The translations under genes and the position numbers were made by a program. From positions 87,376 to 151,375 of the forward strand of contig JACPOC010000032.1 of the NCBI GenBank assembly GCA_016185125.1: a stretch of 64,000 nt of DNA, written 5' to 3'. Below the pieces are notes generated by a model. It had not been told where the DNA came from. It saw only the letters and a list, made by a program, of their open reading frames with translations, and made no database searches. This DNA is from Bacteroidota bacterium (lineage in GTDB: Bacteria; Bacteroidota; Bacteroidia; B-17B0; Aurantibacillaceae). This document shows positions 53,502 through 62,084 of this stretch, piece by piece (position 1 is the first letter of the stretch; each line of letters opens with the position of its first letter).

Positions 53502-54245
53502 ATGAAAACATTAATTATAGAAGACGAGAAAAAAAGCCGCGATATGCTTGCAGGAATCATCCGAAAAAATTGCCCGCAATTAGAGATTGTGGGGCTTGCC
53601 AATAATGTAAAGGAAGGAGTGGAAATGGTAAAAACATTAAATCCGGAATTGTTGTTTTTAGACATTAGCATGCCCGATGGAAGCGGCTTTGATCTATTGG
53701 AAAAACTTCAGGGACATAAATTTGAATTGATATTTGCAACCGCCAGCGACCAGCATGCTATTCGCGCCATTAAATACAGCGCCTGCGATTATTTATTAAA
53801 GCCGATTGACATAGACGAATTAAAAGAAGCCGTTGATAAAGCCGTTAAGAAAAAAGTAAGCTCACCGCCTTCTATGGAAAACCTTCAATTTTTAATACAA
53901 CAATTGAAACGTGCTGATGATAATTTTCAGAAAATCACACTTCCCACAGGCAACGCTTTCGAAATTGTGAACATCAAAGATATTATCCGCTGCGAATCGG
54001 ATGGCAGTTACACTTATTTTTACCTTACCGATAAACGCAAGTTGATGGTAAGCGCCGGCATGAAACATTATGAAGAACTTTTGCCCGAGTACGATTTTAT
54101 CCGCATCCATCACCAACACCTCATTAACATGAACCATGTTATGCGCTTTTTAAAAGTAGATGGAGGTTACGCAGTAATGACCGACGGAGCACAAATTGAG
54201 ATTTCCCGCAGAAAAAAAGACCAGTTTCTGGAGCGTCTCGCTTAA
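53502..54245 (+). CDS. LytTR-family response regulator
   Basis: 247 residues. The receiver domain has the acidic pair in IIEDEKK, phospho-acceptor Asp54 in LLFLDISMPDGSG, Thr80 (IFATAS) and Lys100 (YLLKPID). After a linker, residues about 140-247 are a LytTR DNA-binding domain (ITLPTGNAFEIVNIKDIIRCESDGSYTYFYL in part, DFIRIHHQHLINMNHV, ISRRKKDQFLERL). LytTR proteins bind 9-bp direct repeats about two helical turns apart and activate transcription. It is 45 bases behind the LytS-type kinase gene and is the natural partner. Boxes of the expected period lie before the kinase gene, before the receptor operon and directly after this gene. Confidence 0.95.
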   Translation: MKTLIIEDEKKSRDMLAGIIRKNCPQLEIVGLANNVKEGVEMVKTLNPELLFLDISMPDGSGFDLLEKLQGHKFELIFATASDQHAIRAIKYSACDYLLKPIDIDELKEAVDKAVKKKVSSPPSMENLQFLIQQLKRADDNFQKITLPTGNAFEIVNIKDIIRCESDGSYTYFYLTDKRKLMVSAGMKHYEELLPEYDFIRIHHQHLINMNHVMRFLKVDGGYAVMTDGAQIEISRRKKDQFLERLA

Positions 54246-54285
54246 GTGAATTTTCCCTAAAATACTCAGAAACACACAAAAAGTG

Positions 54286-54356
54286 ACCACTTATAAGAAA
54301 AAACCAACCAGTTATAAGAATCCATAAAAAAATACTTGAAGGAAGGCGTAACTTTA
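54286..54356 (+). promoter_or_regulatory. Candidate LytTR-activated promoter after the regulator gene: two 21-bp direct repeats plus -7 element
   Basis: ACCACTTAT at 54286 and ACCAGTTAT at 54307, 21 bp apart, each followed by AAGAA. 42 bp after the start of the second box is TAACTTTA (54349-54356), one mismatch from TAnnTTTG. It points at a short region that ends in a strong terminator and holds no gene, the candidate small RNA below. Confidence 0.65.
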
Positions 54357-54360
54357 TACT

Positions 54361-54439
54361 ACGTTCTTTATTAGGGTTGTGTTTAGAATAAATTTAACTG
54401 CCAATACTGGTTATGGAGATTTCCGGTATTGGTTTTTTT
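54361..54439 (+). ncRNA. Candidate small RNA of about 79 nt ending at a Rho-independent terminator
   Basis: Start placed from the -7 element at 54349-54356; end from the terminator whose stem CCAATACTGG/CCGGTATTGG (54401-54410 with 54423-54432, one T-G pair) is followed by T7. There is no convincing open frame within it. It could also be simply the 3' untranslated end of the regulator mRNA, whose stop is 155 bases before the terminator. The dedicated boxes and -7 element are what suggest a separate transcript. Confidence 0.4.
54401..54439 (+). terminator. Rho-independent terminator downstream of the two-component genes
   Basis: Ten-bp stem with one T-G pair, 12-base loop, then seven T. Lies between the regulator gene and the convergent M1 peptidase gene. 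Confidence 0.9.
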
Positions 54440-54496
54440 ATGCTTAATTATTTTTAAGATGATATAGCTCGTAGATAACCACCAAGTTGAGAGTAG

Positions 54497-56122
54497 TTAA
54501 TGTGAGACATTTTTCTCTTCCGCATAAAAATTAATATCCATTTTTAAACTTGTTACATTTTGCTGTAAAAACAATTGTTTTTTGGTTGTTGAAGGAAGTA
54601 TCCAAAAAGATGTGTTTTTATCCGAAATCATTTTAACAGGCATATTAAATCCTTTAATGCAATTGGTCCATTTGTAAATCAATGTCCCTTTAACAATTTT
54701 ATATTCAAGCACAGGCACTTTACGCGTTCTTAAATATTGATCAAAAATTGGCTGCAGATCTTTTCCGCTTCGGGCAATCATATACGCCTCAATTTCTTTG
54801 GTGCTTACTGTTTTTTTCGCAAAGTCTTTATTCATTGCCAACAAAATTTCATGAAACAAAGAATCATTGTCCATCACCTGCCGTATGTTATGAATCATGT
54901 TTGCTCCTTTATCGTAAATATCACCACTCCCTTCATTATTTACACCGTAATTGCCAATCAGCGGACGATCGTTTCGAATGTTTTTTCTTAGGCCACGCAG
55001 GTATTTCCAAGCTGTGTCTTTATTCCATTTGCTTTCCATAAACAAAACTTCTGAGTAAGTGGTAAAGCCTTCGTGGATCCACATATCCGCATTATCCTTA
55101 CACGTAATGTTATTGCCAAACCATTCGTGTCCGCTTTCATGCACAATTATAAAATCCCATAAAAGGCCTACGCCTGTTCGTGAGCGGTCGGTGCCCAGAT
55201 ATCCTTTTTTAAATTTATTACCATAAGCAATAGCGCTCTGATGTTCCATTCCTAAATAACTTGTTTCCACCAAGCGAAAACCGTCTTCATAAAAAGGGTA
55301 AGAACCGAACCAATACTCAAAACTTTTCAGCATATCATGCGTATCACTTTTTAAATGCGATTCAATTTTGCTTCTGTTATAATCCAGCACAACGTATTCC
55401 ATCTTTAATACGCCGTTCTTTCCAATAAAGGAATCTTTAACAGTTACAAAATTGCCGATGTTGAGTGTTACATCGTAATTATTAATTGGATTAAAAACTT
55501 GGTAATTCCAGGTTGTAGTATGATTTGTATTTGTAATGGCCGACACCAATTTTCCATTACTGATGTTGGATAAACTATCCGCTGTGGTAATACTGATCTG
55601 CATGCCTTTATCGGGCTCATCGTATTGATGATCTTTGTTTGGCCACCACGCACTGGCTCCTAAACCCTGACAGGACACTCCAACCCAAGGCCTTCCTTTA
55701 TCGTCTTTTTTCCAGCTGAAGCCTCCATCCCAGGGCGGAAATTTAGCAGCTCGCGGCTTGCCTGAATAGTAAATACGAATAGAATCTGTTAACTCACTTT
55801 GCTGCTTAAGGTCAATCAACCAGGCATTGAAATTGTGTTTCCAAATACATTTTTGGGAATGAAAAATAACACTATCAATCTGCAAAGGTTCCTGCAGGTC
55901 TATTTGCATTTTTTTTTGCTTGGTAAGAGTTTTATAAATAATGTTAGTACACCCTTTAATAAATTTTTGATTTACATCCACTTCTACATTTAAATGATAA
56001 TGCTGCACATCCCACCACAAACGATTTTCATTGATAGTTCCTCTTAAAGAATCTCCCTTTGAATACTGGGCATTACTTTTGAAACAAATCCCTAATACTA
56101 TTATCAGTATAATAAAACGCAT
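54497..56122 (-). CDS. M1-family metallopeptidase (aminopeptidase N-like), exported
   Basis: 541 residues with a signal peptide (MRFIILIIVLGICFKSNAQ). The gluzincin zinc site is complete: HESGHEWFGNN (HExxH) with the downstream Glu in MWIHEGFTTYSEVLF. The N-terminal part is the beta-saddle domain with YHLNVEVDVNQKFIKGCTNIIY; GMEHQSAIAYGN is a GxMEN-like variant (GMEHQ), the substrate-amine recognition loop. It lacks the large C-terminal HEAT domain of PepN, as usual for shorter bacterial members. Expected role: trimming peptides in the periplasm or outside. A TAGCTTTG -7 element (56135-56128) ends five bases before the ATG. Confidence 0.92.
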   Translation of the reverse strand: MRFIILIIVLGICFKSNAQYSKGDSLRGTINENRLWWDVQHYHLNVEVDVNQKFIKGCTNIIYKTLTKQKKMQIDLQEPLQIDSVIFHSQKCIWKHNFNAWLIDLKQQSELTDSIRIYYSGKPRAAKFPPWDGGFSWKKDDKGRPWVGVSCQGLGASAWWPNKDHQYDEPDKGMQISITTADSLSNISNGKLVSAITNTNHTTTWNYQVFNPINNYDVTLNIGNFVTVKDSFIGKNGVLKMEYVVLDYNRSKIESHLKSDTHDMLKSFEYWFGSYPFYEDGFRLVETSYLGMEHQSAIAYGNKFKKGYLGTDRSRTGVGLLWDFIIVHESGHEWFGNNITCKDNADMWIHEGFTTYSEVLFMESKWNKDTAWKYLRGLRKNIRNDRPLIGNYGVNNEGSGDIYDKGANMIHNIRQVMDNDSLFHEILLAMNKDFAKKTVSTKEIEAYMIARSGKDLQPIFDQYLRTRKVPVLEYKIVKGTLIYKWTNCIKGFNMPVKMISDKNTSFWILPSTTKKQLFLQQNVTSLKMDINFYAEEKNVSH

Positions 56123-56127
56123 AATTT

Positions 56128-56135
56128 CAAAGCTA
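56128..56135 (-). promoter_or_regulatory. -7 element of the M1 peptidase gene
   Basis: TAGCTTTG on the minus strand, a perfect TAnnTTTG, five bases before the start codon at 56122. Predicts an almost leaderless mRNA. Confidence 0.55.
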
Positions 56136-56192
56136 ATAAATTATAACCAAGCTGTAAGGGATTTAAGTATACTCCCATGTACTTTTTTAAAC

Positions 56193-56200
56193 TAAATTTG
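56193..56200 (+). promoter_or_regulatory. -7 element of the ccm operon
   Basis: TAAATTTG, a perfect TAnnTTTG, three bases before the ccmB ATG at 56204. It rules out the in-frame ATG at 56177 if used. No clear -33 is seen. Confidence 0.55.
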
Positions 56201-56203
56201 CCT

Positions 56204-56854
56204 ATGCTTTTTACTCTCATCAAAAAGGAATTCCTTCTTGAGTTTCGCCAAAAATCAACTTTAGGCGGGGTATTGGTATATGTAATAGGTACCATTTTCG
56301 TAAGCGCGCTCTGCTTTAAAGGTCACATGGATAAGCCTACCTGGAATGCTTTATTCTGGGTTATTACATTATTTACATCCGTAACTATTAGTGGAAAAAG
56401 TTTTTTAAAAGAAACAGGCGGACAAGCGCTTTTTAACTATTTGCATTATTCGCCTCAGCATTTTATAATTGCTAAAATTCTTTATAACATGGCATTTATG
56501 CTTATTCTGAGTCTTGTGACCTTTTTCTTTTACGCGTTTTTTATTAAGAACGAAGTGGAAAATATCAGTCTCTTTTTATTGGTCTTATTTCTTGCCTCTA
56601 CCGGTTTAGCGGGCATTTTAAGCCTGATGAGCGCCATAGCGGCAAAAGCAAGCGGTAATTTCGCTATGATGAGTATCTTGAGTTTTCCTGTGGTAATGCC
56701 GCTTATCCTTGTAGTTATACGTTTAAGCAAACAAGCGGTAGATGGGCTGGATTGGGCCGGCGTAGGGCTGGATTTTATAAGTATTTTAGCCGCGTTAAAT
56801 GTGTTAACACTTGCCCTGGCATTCCTATTATTTCCTTATCTTTGGCGCGACTAA
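56204..56854 (+). CDS. ccmB: Heme exporter subunit CcmB
   Basis: 216 residues from the ATG at 56204, preferred over 56177 because a TAAATTTG element lies between the two. The start MLFTLIKKEFLLEFRQKSTLGG and six predicted membrane segments, with GGQALFNYLHYSPQHFIIAKIL and SFPVVMPLILVVIRLS, match CcmB. With CcmA (ATPase, not in this window) and CcmC it forms the complex that moves heme onto CcmE for cytochrome c assembly. It is first in a ccm gene run and is followed by ccmC after 63 bases. Confidence 0.9.
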   Translation: MLFTLIKKEFLLEFRQKSTLGGVLVYVIGTIFVSALCFKGHMDKPTWNALFWVITLFTSVTISGKSFLKETGGQALFNYLHYSPQHFIIAKILYNMAFMLILSLVTFFFYAFFIKNEVENISLFLLVLFLASTGLAGILSLMSAIAAKASGNFAMMSILSFPVVMPLILVVIRLSKQAVDGLDWAGVGLDFISILAALNVLTLALAFLLFPYLWRD

Positions 56855-56917
56855 TTTAATAGTTATCGGTTGATAGTTAACGTTAACCCTTCAACTAATA
56901 ACGATTAACATTTAACT

Positions 56918-57577
56918 ATGCGAAGCTGGTACAAAATATTATCCGTTATCCTTATTCTTTACACCTTGGTGTGGGGTTTACTGGGCAATGTGCCAAGGCT
57001 TGATATTTTAAATGAAACCATACGTAATGTGTTTTATCATGTACCCATTTGGTTTGCGATGTTGTTTATGATGACCGTTTCACTCATCTACAGCCTGAAA
57101 ACGTTAGGAAGCAATTCGCTGCACCACGATTCAAAAGCATACGACGCTGCATGGATCGGATTCTTTTTCAGCATTCCCGGCATTACCACGGGCTCTTTGT
57201 GGGCCAAATATACCTGGGGCACTTGGTGGACTTTTCAAGATCCAAAACTAAACGGAGTGGCCATCAGTATTTTAATTTACACGGCATATTTTATTTTACG
57301 TTCTTCCGTTGAAGATGAACAAAAAAAAGCGAAAATATCGGCCGTGTATAACGTGTTTGCTTTTGTAATGATGAACGTTTTTATAATGATACTTCCCCGA
57401 TTAACAGATTCGCTTCATCCCGGCAACGGAGGAAATCCCGCTTTTGCAAAATATGACATGGATAACGGCATGCGCATGGTTTTTTATCCCGCTGTTATCG
57501 GTTGGATTCTTTTTAGCTTCTGGCTTTTTGAAATTAAGAACCGCATCAGCATTTTAAAAAATAAATTAAATGACTAA
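56918..57577 (+). CDS. ccmC: Cytochrome c maturation protein CcmC
   Basis: 219 residues with six predicted membrane segments. The tryptophan-rich WWD-type segment is SLWAKYTWGTWWTFQDPKLNGV, preceded by a loop with IRNVFYHVPIWFAM whose His is a probable heme ligand; a second His is in TDSLHPGNGG. CcmC loads heme onto CcmE on the outer face of the inner membrane. Its stop overlaps the ccmD-like gene start by eight bases, so the two are coupled. Confidence 0.93.
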   Translation: MRSWYKILSVILILYTLVWGLLGNVPRLDILNETIRNVFYHVPIWFAMLFMMTVSLIYSLKTLGSNSLHHDSKAYDAAWIGFFFSIPGITTGSLWAKYTWGTWWTFQDPKLNGVAISILIYTAYFILRSSVEDEQKKAKISAVYNVFAFVMMNVFIMILPRLTDSLHPGNGGNPAFAKYDMDNGMRMVFYPAVIGWILFSFWLFEIKNRISILKNKLND

Positions 57578-57782
57578 ACAATTATTAAGCTTTTTATTTT
57601 TATTGATTAGCGCGATAGCAAACGCGCAGAGTTTAGAACCTCAAATGGCCGATACCTTTAGGCAGGAAGGAAAAATTTACGTAGTTATTACAGTAATTGC
57701 GATGATATTTGTGGCGCTTGTGGTTTTTTTAGTGATACTGGAAAGGAAATTGAAAAGCTTTGAAAATAAAATAAAGAACTAA
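57570..57782 (+). CDS. CcmD-like small membrane protein
   Basis: 70 residues: a signal-like N-terminus (MTKQLLSFLFLLISAIANAQ), a short periplasmic loop, one membrane helix (VVITVIAMIFVALVVFLVIL) and a basic coiled tail. CcmD proteins are this size and help release heme-bound CcmE from CcmABC. Identification rests mainly on its place between ccmC (overlapping by eight bases) and ccmE, and on topology, because CcmD sequences are poorly conserved. The cleavable-type leader ahead of the helix is common in Bacteroidota versions. Confidence 0.75.
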   Translation: MTKQLLSFLFLLISAIANAQSLEPQMADTFRQEGKIYVVITVIAMIFVALVVFLVILERKLKSFENKIKN

Positions 57783-57787
57783 TTATA

Positions 57788-58174
57788 ATGAAGAAATTAC
57801 ACATTGTAGGAATAATAATAATAGCAGTGGCTATTGGTGTTATTTTTGTGTCGTTAAAAAACACAAGCACTTATGCTGATTTTACCGAAGCAATCGCAAA
57901 TCCGGATAAAGAGTATCATGTGGTGGGAAAGCTGGATAAAGATCAGCCGCAGATCTACGACCCTCGCGTTAATGCAGATGAGTTTCTTTTTACATTGGTA
58001 GATAATAAAGGGATTGCAAAGCAAGTGGTGCTTCATAAAAGCAAACCTCAGGATTTTGAAAAGAGTGAGCAGATTGTCCTCATTGGGAAAATGCACGGTT
58101 CGGAATTTCATGCCAATGATATTTTAATGAAATGTCCGAGTAAATACAATGATTCTAAAGCACAGATTAATTAA
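57788..58174 (+). CDS. ccmE: Heme chaperone CcmE, cysteine (CxxxY) type
   Basis: 128 residues: an N-terminal membrane anchor (VGIIIIAVAIGVIFVSL) followed by the OB-fold domain (DEFLFTLVDNKGIAKQVVLHK, IVLIGKMHGSEFHANDILMKC). The heme-attachment position of E. coli CcmE is His130 in HxxxY; here the same place reads C116-PSK-Y120. This CxxxY variant is known from archaea and Desulfovibrio, where heme binds through cysteine. It accepts heme from CcmABCD and gives it to CcmF. The gene is five bases behind the ccmD-like gene. Confidence 0.92.
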   Translation: MKKLHIVGIIIIAVAIGVIFVSLKNTSTYADFTEAIANPDKEYHVVGKLDKDQPQIYDPRVNADEFLFTLVDNKGIAKQVVLHKSKPQDFEKSEQIVLIGKMHGSEFHANDILMKCPSKYNDSKAQIN

Positions 58175-58210
58175 AATAAAATTTACAAACTCAGAAGCTT
58201 GTAGCATTCA

Positions 58211-60781
58211 GTGAACGAAATTAAATATATAACCGAACGTGTGTGGATTGGTCAATTAGGACACGCGTTCGTTATCTTATCATTCGTTACGGCCTTGCTA
58301 AGTTGTGTTTGCTTTTACCTCTCTTTTAAAAATAAAGATTTTGTAAAGCTTGCCCGCATCTCCTTTAATCTTCATGGCTTCAGTGTGCTGGGAATTGCCG
58401 GTACTTTGTTCTTCATGCTCTTTAATCATTATTTCGAATATCAATATGTATGGCAGCACAGCAATACTGAGATGGATATGAAATATATTCTCTCCTGTTT
58501 TTGGGAAGGACAAGAAGGCAGCTTTTTACTTTGGACCTTCTGGAATATTATATTAGGATGGATCTTAAAATACCAATTGAAGAATGGGGAATGGGAAGTT
58601 CCTGTAATGACCGTCTTTGCCTTGGTACAAGTGTTTTTGGCAAGTATGCTTTTAGGTGTTTATATTTTCGATTATAAAATTGGCACCAATCCATTTTTAC
58701 TGATGAAAGAGCACTCAGAATTCAGTCATTTACCATTTGTATTGGCAGGAAAATATGAATCAACTGCCCGCGGATTAAATCCTTTATTGATGAATTACTG
58801 GATGACCATTCATCCTCCAACCTTATTTTTAGGTTTCGCCTCCACGCTTGTTCCCTTTGCATTTGCCATAGCAGCCTTATGGAACAAACAATATAACAAC
58901 TGGCAAAAAATTGCTTTACCCTGGACCTACTTTGGAATTTTAATTTTAGGAGTAGGAATTTTAATGGGCGGAGCCTGGGCTTACGAAGCTTTAAGTTTTG
59001 GCGGATTCTGGGCTTGGGATCCTGTTGAAAATTCATCTTTGGTACCTTGGTTAGTATTAGTAGCAGCCGGACACACCATGATCATTAATAAAAATAAGGG
59101 TGGCTCGCTATTTACAACTCACCTTTTAGCTATCGGCAGTTTTCTATTGGTTCTTTATTCCACTTTTATGACCAGAAGCGGTGTGCTAGGAAATGCGTCC
59201 GTGCATGCGTTCACTGATCTAGGAATGACCGGTCAATTGGTAATGTATGTGCTTACGTTTGTATTTATTACAGTAGCCCTGCTCATTCATAATTCTTTAT
59301 TCCGGGTGTCGTACATTGTAGGTTCTTTGCTCATGCTTGCCTTTGGACTCATTTATGGTTATAAGCGCGATCTTTTGGTGATGTGGGTTTGTGCTTCCAC
59401 TATTATTACAAGTATCGCGTACTTTAAATATTTTCCAAAAGAAAAAGAAGAAGAAGAATTATTCTCCCGCGAATTCTGGATGTTTTTAGGTTCATTGGTT
59501 CTGTTACTGGCAAGTTTAATAATTACCTATTTCACATCCATTCCTGTTCTCAATAAACTATTTAATACAGAATACGCACCGCCGAAAGTTCCTGTTTACA
59601 ATACCTGGATCACTCCTTTTGCTATTGTATTAATGTTGTTGCTTGCGGGAGGTTTGTTTTTAAAATATAAAAAATCAAATACCAAACAGTTCGTAAAACA
59701 AATGGCTGTTTCCTTGGTGTTGGCAATTGTATTCGGCATGGTCTGTTGCATTCCCCTCTATTTTTTAAATGCGCAACCAATTAACACAACAATTATTACT
59801 TATGTAGTCTTATTTGTTTTCTCACTCTTTGCCATTTTTGCCAACGGCTATTATTGGCTCAGTATTCTTAAAGGAAACATAAAAAAAAGCGGAGCAGCCA
59901 TTGCTCATATCGGTTTTGCTTTAATACTTCTTGGAGTGCTTGTTTCCACCTCCAAAAAAGTAACAATTTCAAAAAATACAGCCGACAGAAAAGTTTCTGA
60001 CTTAGGTGAGGGATTTGACGATAAAGTGAGTATTCTTTTAACTCAGGGCGACACTCTGCCAATGGGTCCATATTTAGTAACTTATACAGGAAAAGAAAAA
60101 AAAGGGATTAATGTTTATTTTAAAGTAGATTATTTAAAAATTAATAAAAACAACAAACCTGAATTTGATTTTACTCTTATGCCGATGATTCAGGATAATC
60201 CGCGTATGGGTAAAGCGCCGGAACCCGACACTAAACATTATCTTGATAGGGATGTGTACACACATGTTACTGCAGCTGATTTAAACATTGATACAATTAC
60301 CCAAAACAAGGGATATCAGAGTGCAAAAAATTATGTAGGCCATGTTGGAGATACTATTTACGCAAGTAATGCCCTAGTAATTATCGATTCCCTAAAAACA
60401 AATTTGAGCAAAGAGCAATATCAAAAAAACGACTCCTTGCTGGAAGTAACAGCGGTGTTAAAAGTTGTTGATGCGCAATCAACTTCCTATTACGCTTACC
60501 CGAAATATATCATTAAAAACAATATTGTTATTCCAAAAGAAGATGAACTGGAAACATTGGGATTAAAATTTGTGTTTTGGAAAATAAACCCCGATGACAA
60601 CACCATTGAAATTACCTTAAGTGAAAAAGTAGCTAACAATAAAGATTTTATAGTAATGGAAGCCTATATTTTTCCCTACATTAATATTCTATGGATAGGC
60701 TCACTGATTATGGCTATTGGCACAGCTATTGCCATTGCAGAAAGAATTCGTAAATTAAAGGTGCAAACAGCCAAAGTATGA
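58211..60781 (+). CDS. ccmF: Cytochrome c heme lyase subunit CcmF
   Basis: 856 residues beginning at GTG (58211); no closer ATG in frame gives the full family N-terminus. The multispan N-terminal two thirds contain the WWD heme-handling segment GGFWAWDPVENSSLVPWLVL and MTIHPPTLFLGFA with a ligand His, then LYSTFMTRSGVLGNASVHAF. The C-terminal about 230 residues form a periplasmic domain ending at a final membrane helix. CcmF takes heme from CcmE and joins it to apocytochrome c CxxCH. CcmH and CcmG genes are not adjacent, so those functions must lie elsewhere or be replaced. The following gene overlaps by four bases (ATGA). Confidence 0.93.
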   Translation: MNEIKYITERVWIGQLGHAFVILSFVTALLSCVCFYLSFKNKDFVKLARISFNLHGFSVLGIAGTLFFMLFNHYFEYQYVWQHSNTEMDMKYILSCFWEGQEGSFLLWTFWNIILGWILKYQLKNGEWEVPVMTVFALVQVFLASMLLGVYIFDYKIGTNPFLLMKEHSEFSHLPFVLAGKYESTARGLNPLLMNYWMTIHPPTLFLGFASTLVPFAFAIAALWNKQYNNWQKIALPWTYFGILILGVGILMGGAWAYEALSFGGFWAWDPVENSSLVPWLVLVAAGHTMIINKNKGGSLFTTHLLAIGSFLLVLYSTFMTRSGVLGNASVHAFTDLGMTGQLVMYVLTFVFITVALLIHNSLFRVSYIVGSLLMLAFGLIYGYKRDLLVMWVCASTIITSIAYFKYFPKEKEEEELFSREFWMFLGSLVLLLASLIITYFTSIPVLNKLFNTEYAPPKVPVYNTWITPFAIVLMLLLAGGLFLKYKKSNTKQFVKQMAVSLVLAIVFGMVCCIPLYFLNAQPINTTIITYVVLFVFSLFAIFANGYYWLSILKGNIKKSGAAIAHIGFALILLGVLVSTSKKVTISKNTADRKVSDLGEGFDDKVSILLTQGDTLPMGPYLVTYTGKEKKGINVYFKVDYLKINKNNKPEFDFTLMPMIQDNPRMGKAPEPDTKHYLDRDVYTHVTAADLNIDTITQNKGYQSAKNYVGHVGDTIYASNALVIIDSLKTNLSKEQYQKNDSLLEVTAVLKVVDAQSTSYYAYPKYIIKNNIVIPKEDELETLGLKFVFWKINPDDNTIEITLSEKVANNKDFIVMEAYIFPYINILWIGSLIMAIGTAIAIAERIRKLKVQTAKV

Positions 60782-61584
60782 AAAAACAAACCAGTCAAAA
60801 GATCGTAATAATTGGTTGCGGTAATTTAGCCTGGCATCTGGCAAAGCATTTAATAAGTCTTAAAAAATTCAGCCTTACTATTTATAATCATAGGCCTAAC
60901 AAGGAGCTTGCCGCATTTAAAAAATTAGGCTGCACGGCTGTTGAAAGTTTAACGGATATTACTAAAGATGCAGATTTTTATTTCATTTGCGTGTCCGATA
61001 AGTTTATCCCCAATGTTTCCGATAAAATTAAAATCGGCTCATCTTCGCTTGTAATTCACACGTCCGGCAGCACCAACATTAATCAAATTTCTCATTTCGA
61101 TTCGTGTGTGTTTTATCCGGTACAAACTTTTTCGGTCAAGGATAATATAAACTGGACTGAGGCTCCCATACTTCTTGAAGCAACTACTAAAAGCAATTAC
61201 GCTAAGCTTAAAAAGTTAGCTTCACTTTTTTCAAAACAGATTATATTCGCTAATTCGGAAGAACGATTGAAAATTCATTTAGCCGCTGTATTGGTAAACA
61301 ACTTTACAAATACTTTATACACAGCCGCGGATAATTTGCTGAGTGATAAAAAAGATAATAAGGGCCTTAATTTTAAAATATTACTGCCGCTCATTAAACA
61401 AACAACGGCAAAGCTAGATAACTTTAAACCAAAAGAGGCGCAAACCGGTCCCGCTAAACGAGGCGATAAAAAAGTAATGAAAGAACATCTTCATCTTTTA
61501 AAAGATAAAGAACTAAAGAAAGTATACAAGAAACTTAGTAAACTCATACAGCAACAACATCACTCGTCTCATGATAAACTTTAA
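60778..61584 (+). CDS. Rossmann-like/DUF2520 domain protein (putative NADP oxidoreductase)
   Basis: 268 residues. The N-terminal Rossmann fold has IVIIGCGNLAWHLAKHL (GxGxxxxHLA type) and ICVSDKFIPNVSDKI, VIHTSGSTNI, VFYPVQTFSV; the C-terminal half is helical with HLAAVLVNNFTNTLY and the AQTGPAKRGD segment, the marks of the DUF2520 group related to pyrroline-5-carboxylate reductase and 6-phosphogluconate dehydrogenase-like proteins. The real reaction is not established. It overlaps ccmF by four bases (ATGA) and the KdsC-like gene by 14, so it is in the same transcript. Confidence 0.85.
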   Translation: MKKQTSQKIVIIGCGNLAWHLAKHLISLKKFSLTIYNHRPNKELAAFKKLGCTAVESLTDITKDADFYFICVSDKFIPNVSDKIKIGSSSLVIHTSGSTNINQISHFDSCVFYPVQTFSVKDNINWTEAPILLEATTKSNYAKLKKLASLFSKQIIFANSEERLKIHLAAVLVNNFTNTLYTAADNLLSDKKDNKGLNFKILLPLIKQTTAKLDNFKPKEAQTGPAKRGDKKVMKEHLHLLKDKELKKVYKKLSKLIQQQHHSSHDKL

Positions 61585-62083
61585 ACAAGCCTTAACTAAC
61601 ATAACCACTCTTATCTTTGATATTGACGGAGTTTTTACCGATGGCAAAGTAATGGTTTTGGAAAATGGCGAAGTGGTAAGAAACATGTATGGTAAAGATG
61701 GTTACGCCATACATTTAGCGCTTGCAAAAGGTTACCGACTGGCTATAATTTCAGGAGGCAACAACATTGCCATGCGTGCGGCATTAATGCGCAATGGCAT
61801 TAAGGATGTCTTTATCAACCAACATGATAAAATGGCCTGTTATAAAGCTTATGTTGAAGTGAATAATTTAAAGAATGAAGAAATCCTTTATATGGGTGAT
61901 GATCTTCCTGATTATGCAGTAATGTGTATGGTGGGTTTAGCGGTTTGTCCCGCCGATTCAGTTCCGGAAATAAAAGGTATCTGTAAATATGTTTCGGGCA
62001 AAAATGGGGGTGAAGGTTGCGTAAGAGATGTTATAGAGCAGGTTTTAAAATCACAAAGCAATTGGGAAATAAGAAACTGGTAA
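61571..62083 (+). CDS. KdsC-like HAD phosphatase (3-deoxy-D-manno-octulosonate 8-phosphate phosphatase)
   Basis: 170 residues, the size of KdsC/YrbI. HAD motif I LIFDIDGVFTDGKV holds the nucleophile Asp17 and acid/base Asp19; motif II is AIISGG; motif III is K at HDKMACY and motif IV is ILYMGDDLPDYAVM. The conserved GEVVRNMYGKDGYAIHLA segment fits the tetrameric KdsC group. It would dephosphorylate KDO-8-P for lipid A-core synthesis, but could instead act on a related sugar acid phosphate. It overlaps DUF2520 by 14 bases. Confidence 0.88.
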   Translation: MINFKQALTNITTLIFDIDGVFTDGKVMVLENGEVVRNMYGKDGYAIHLALAKGYRLAIISGGNNIAMRAALMRNGIKDVFINQHDKMACYKAYVEVNNLKNEEILYMGDDLPDYAVMCMVGLAVCPADSVPEIKGICKYVSGKNGGEGCVRDVIEQVLKSQSNWEIRNW

Positions 62084-62084
62084 A

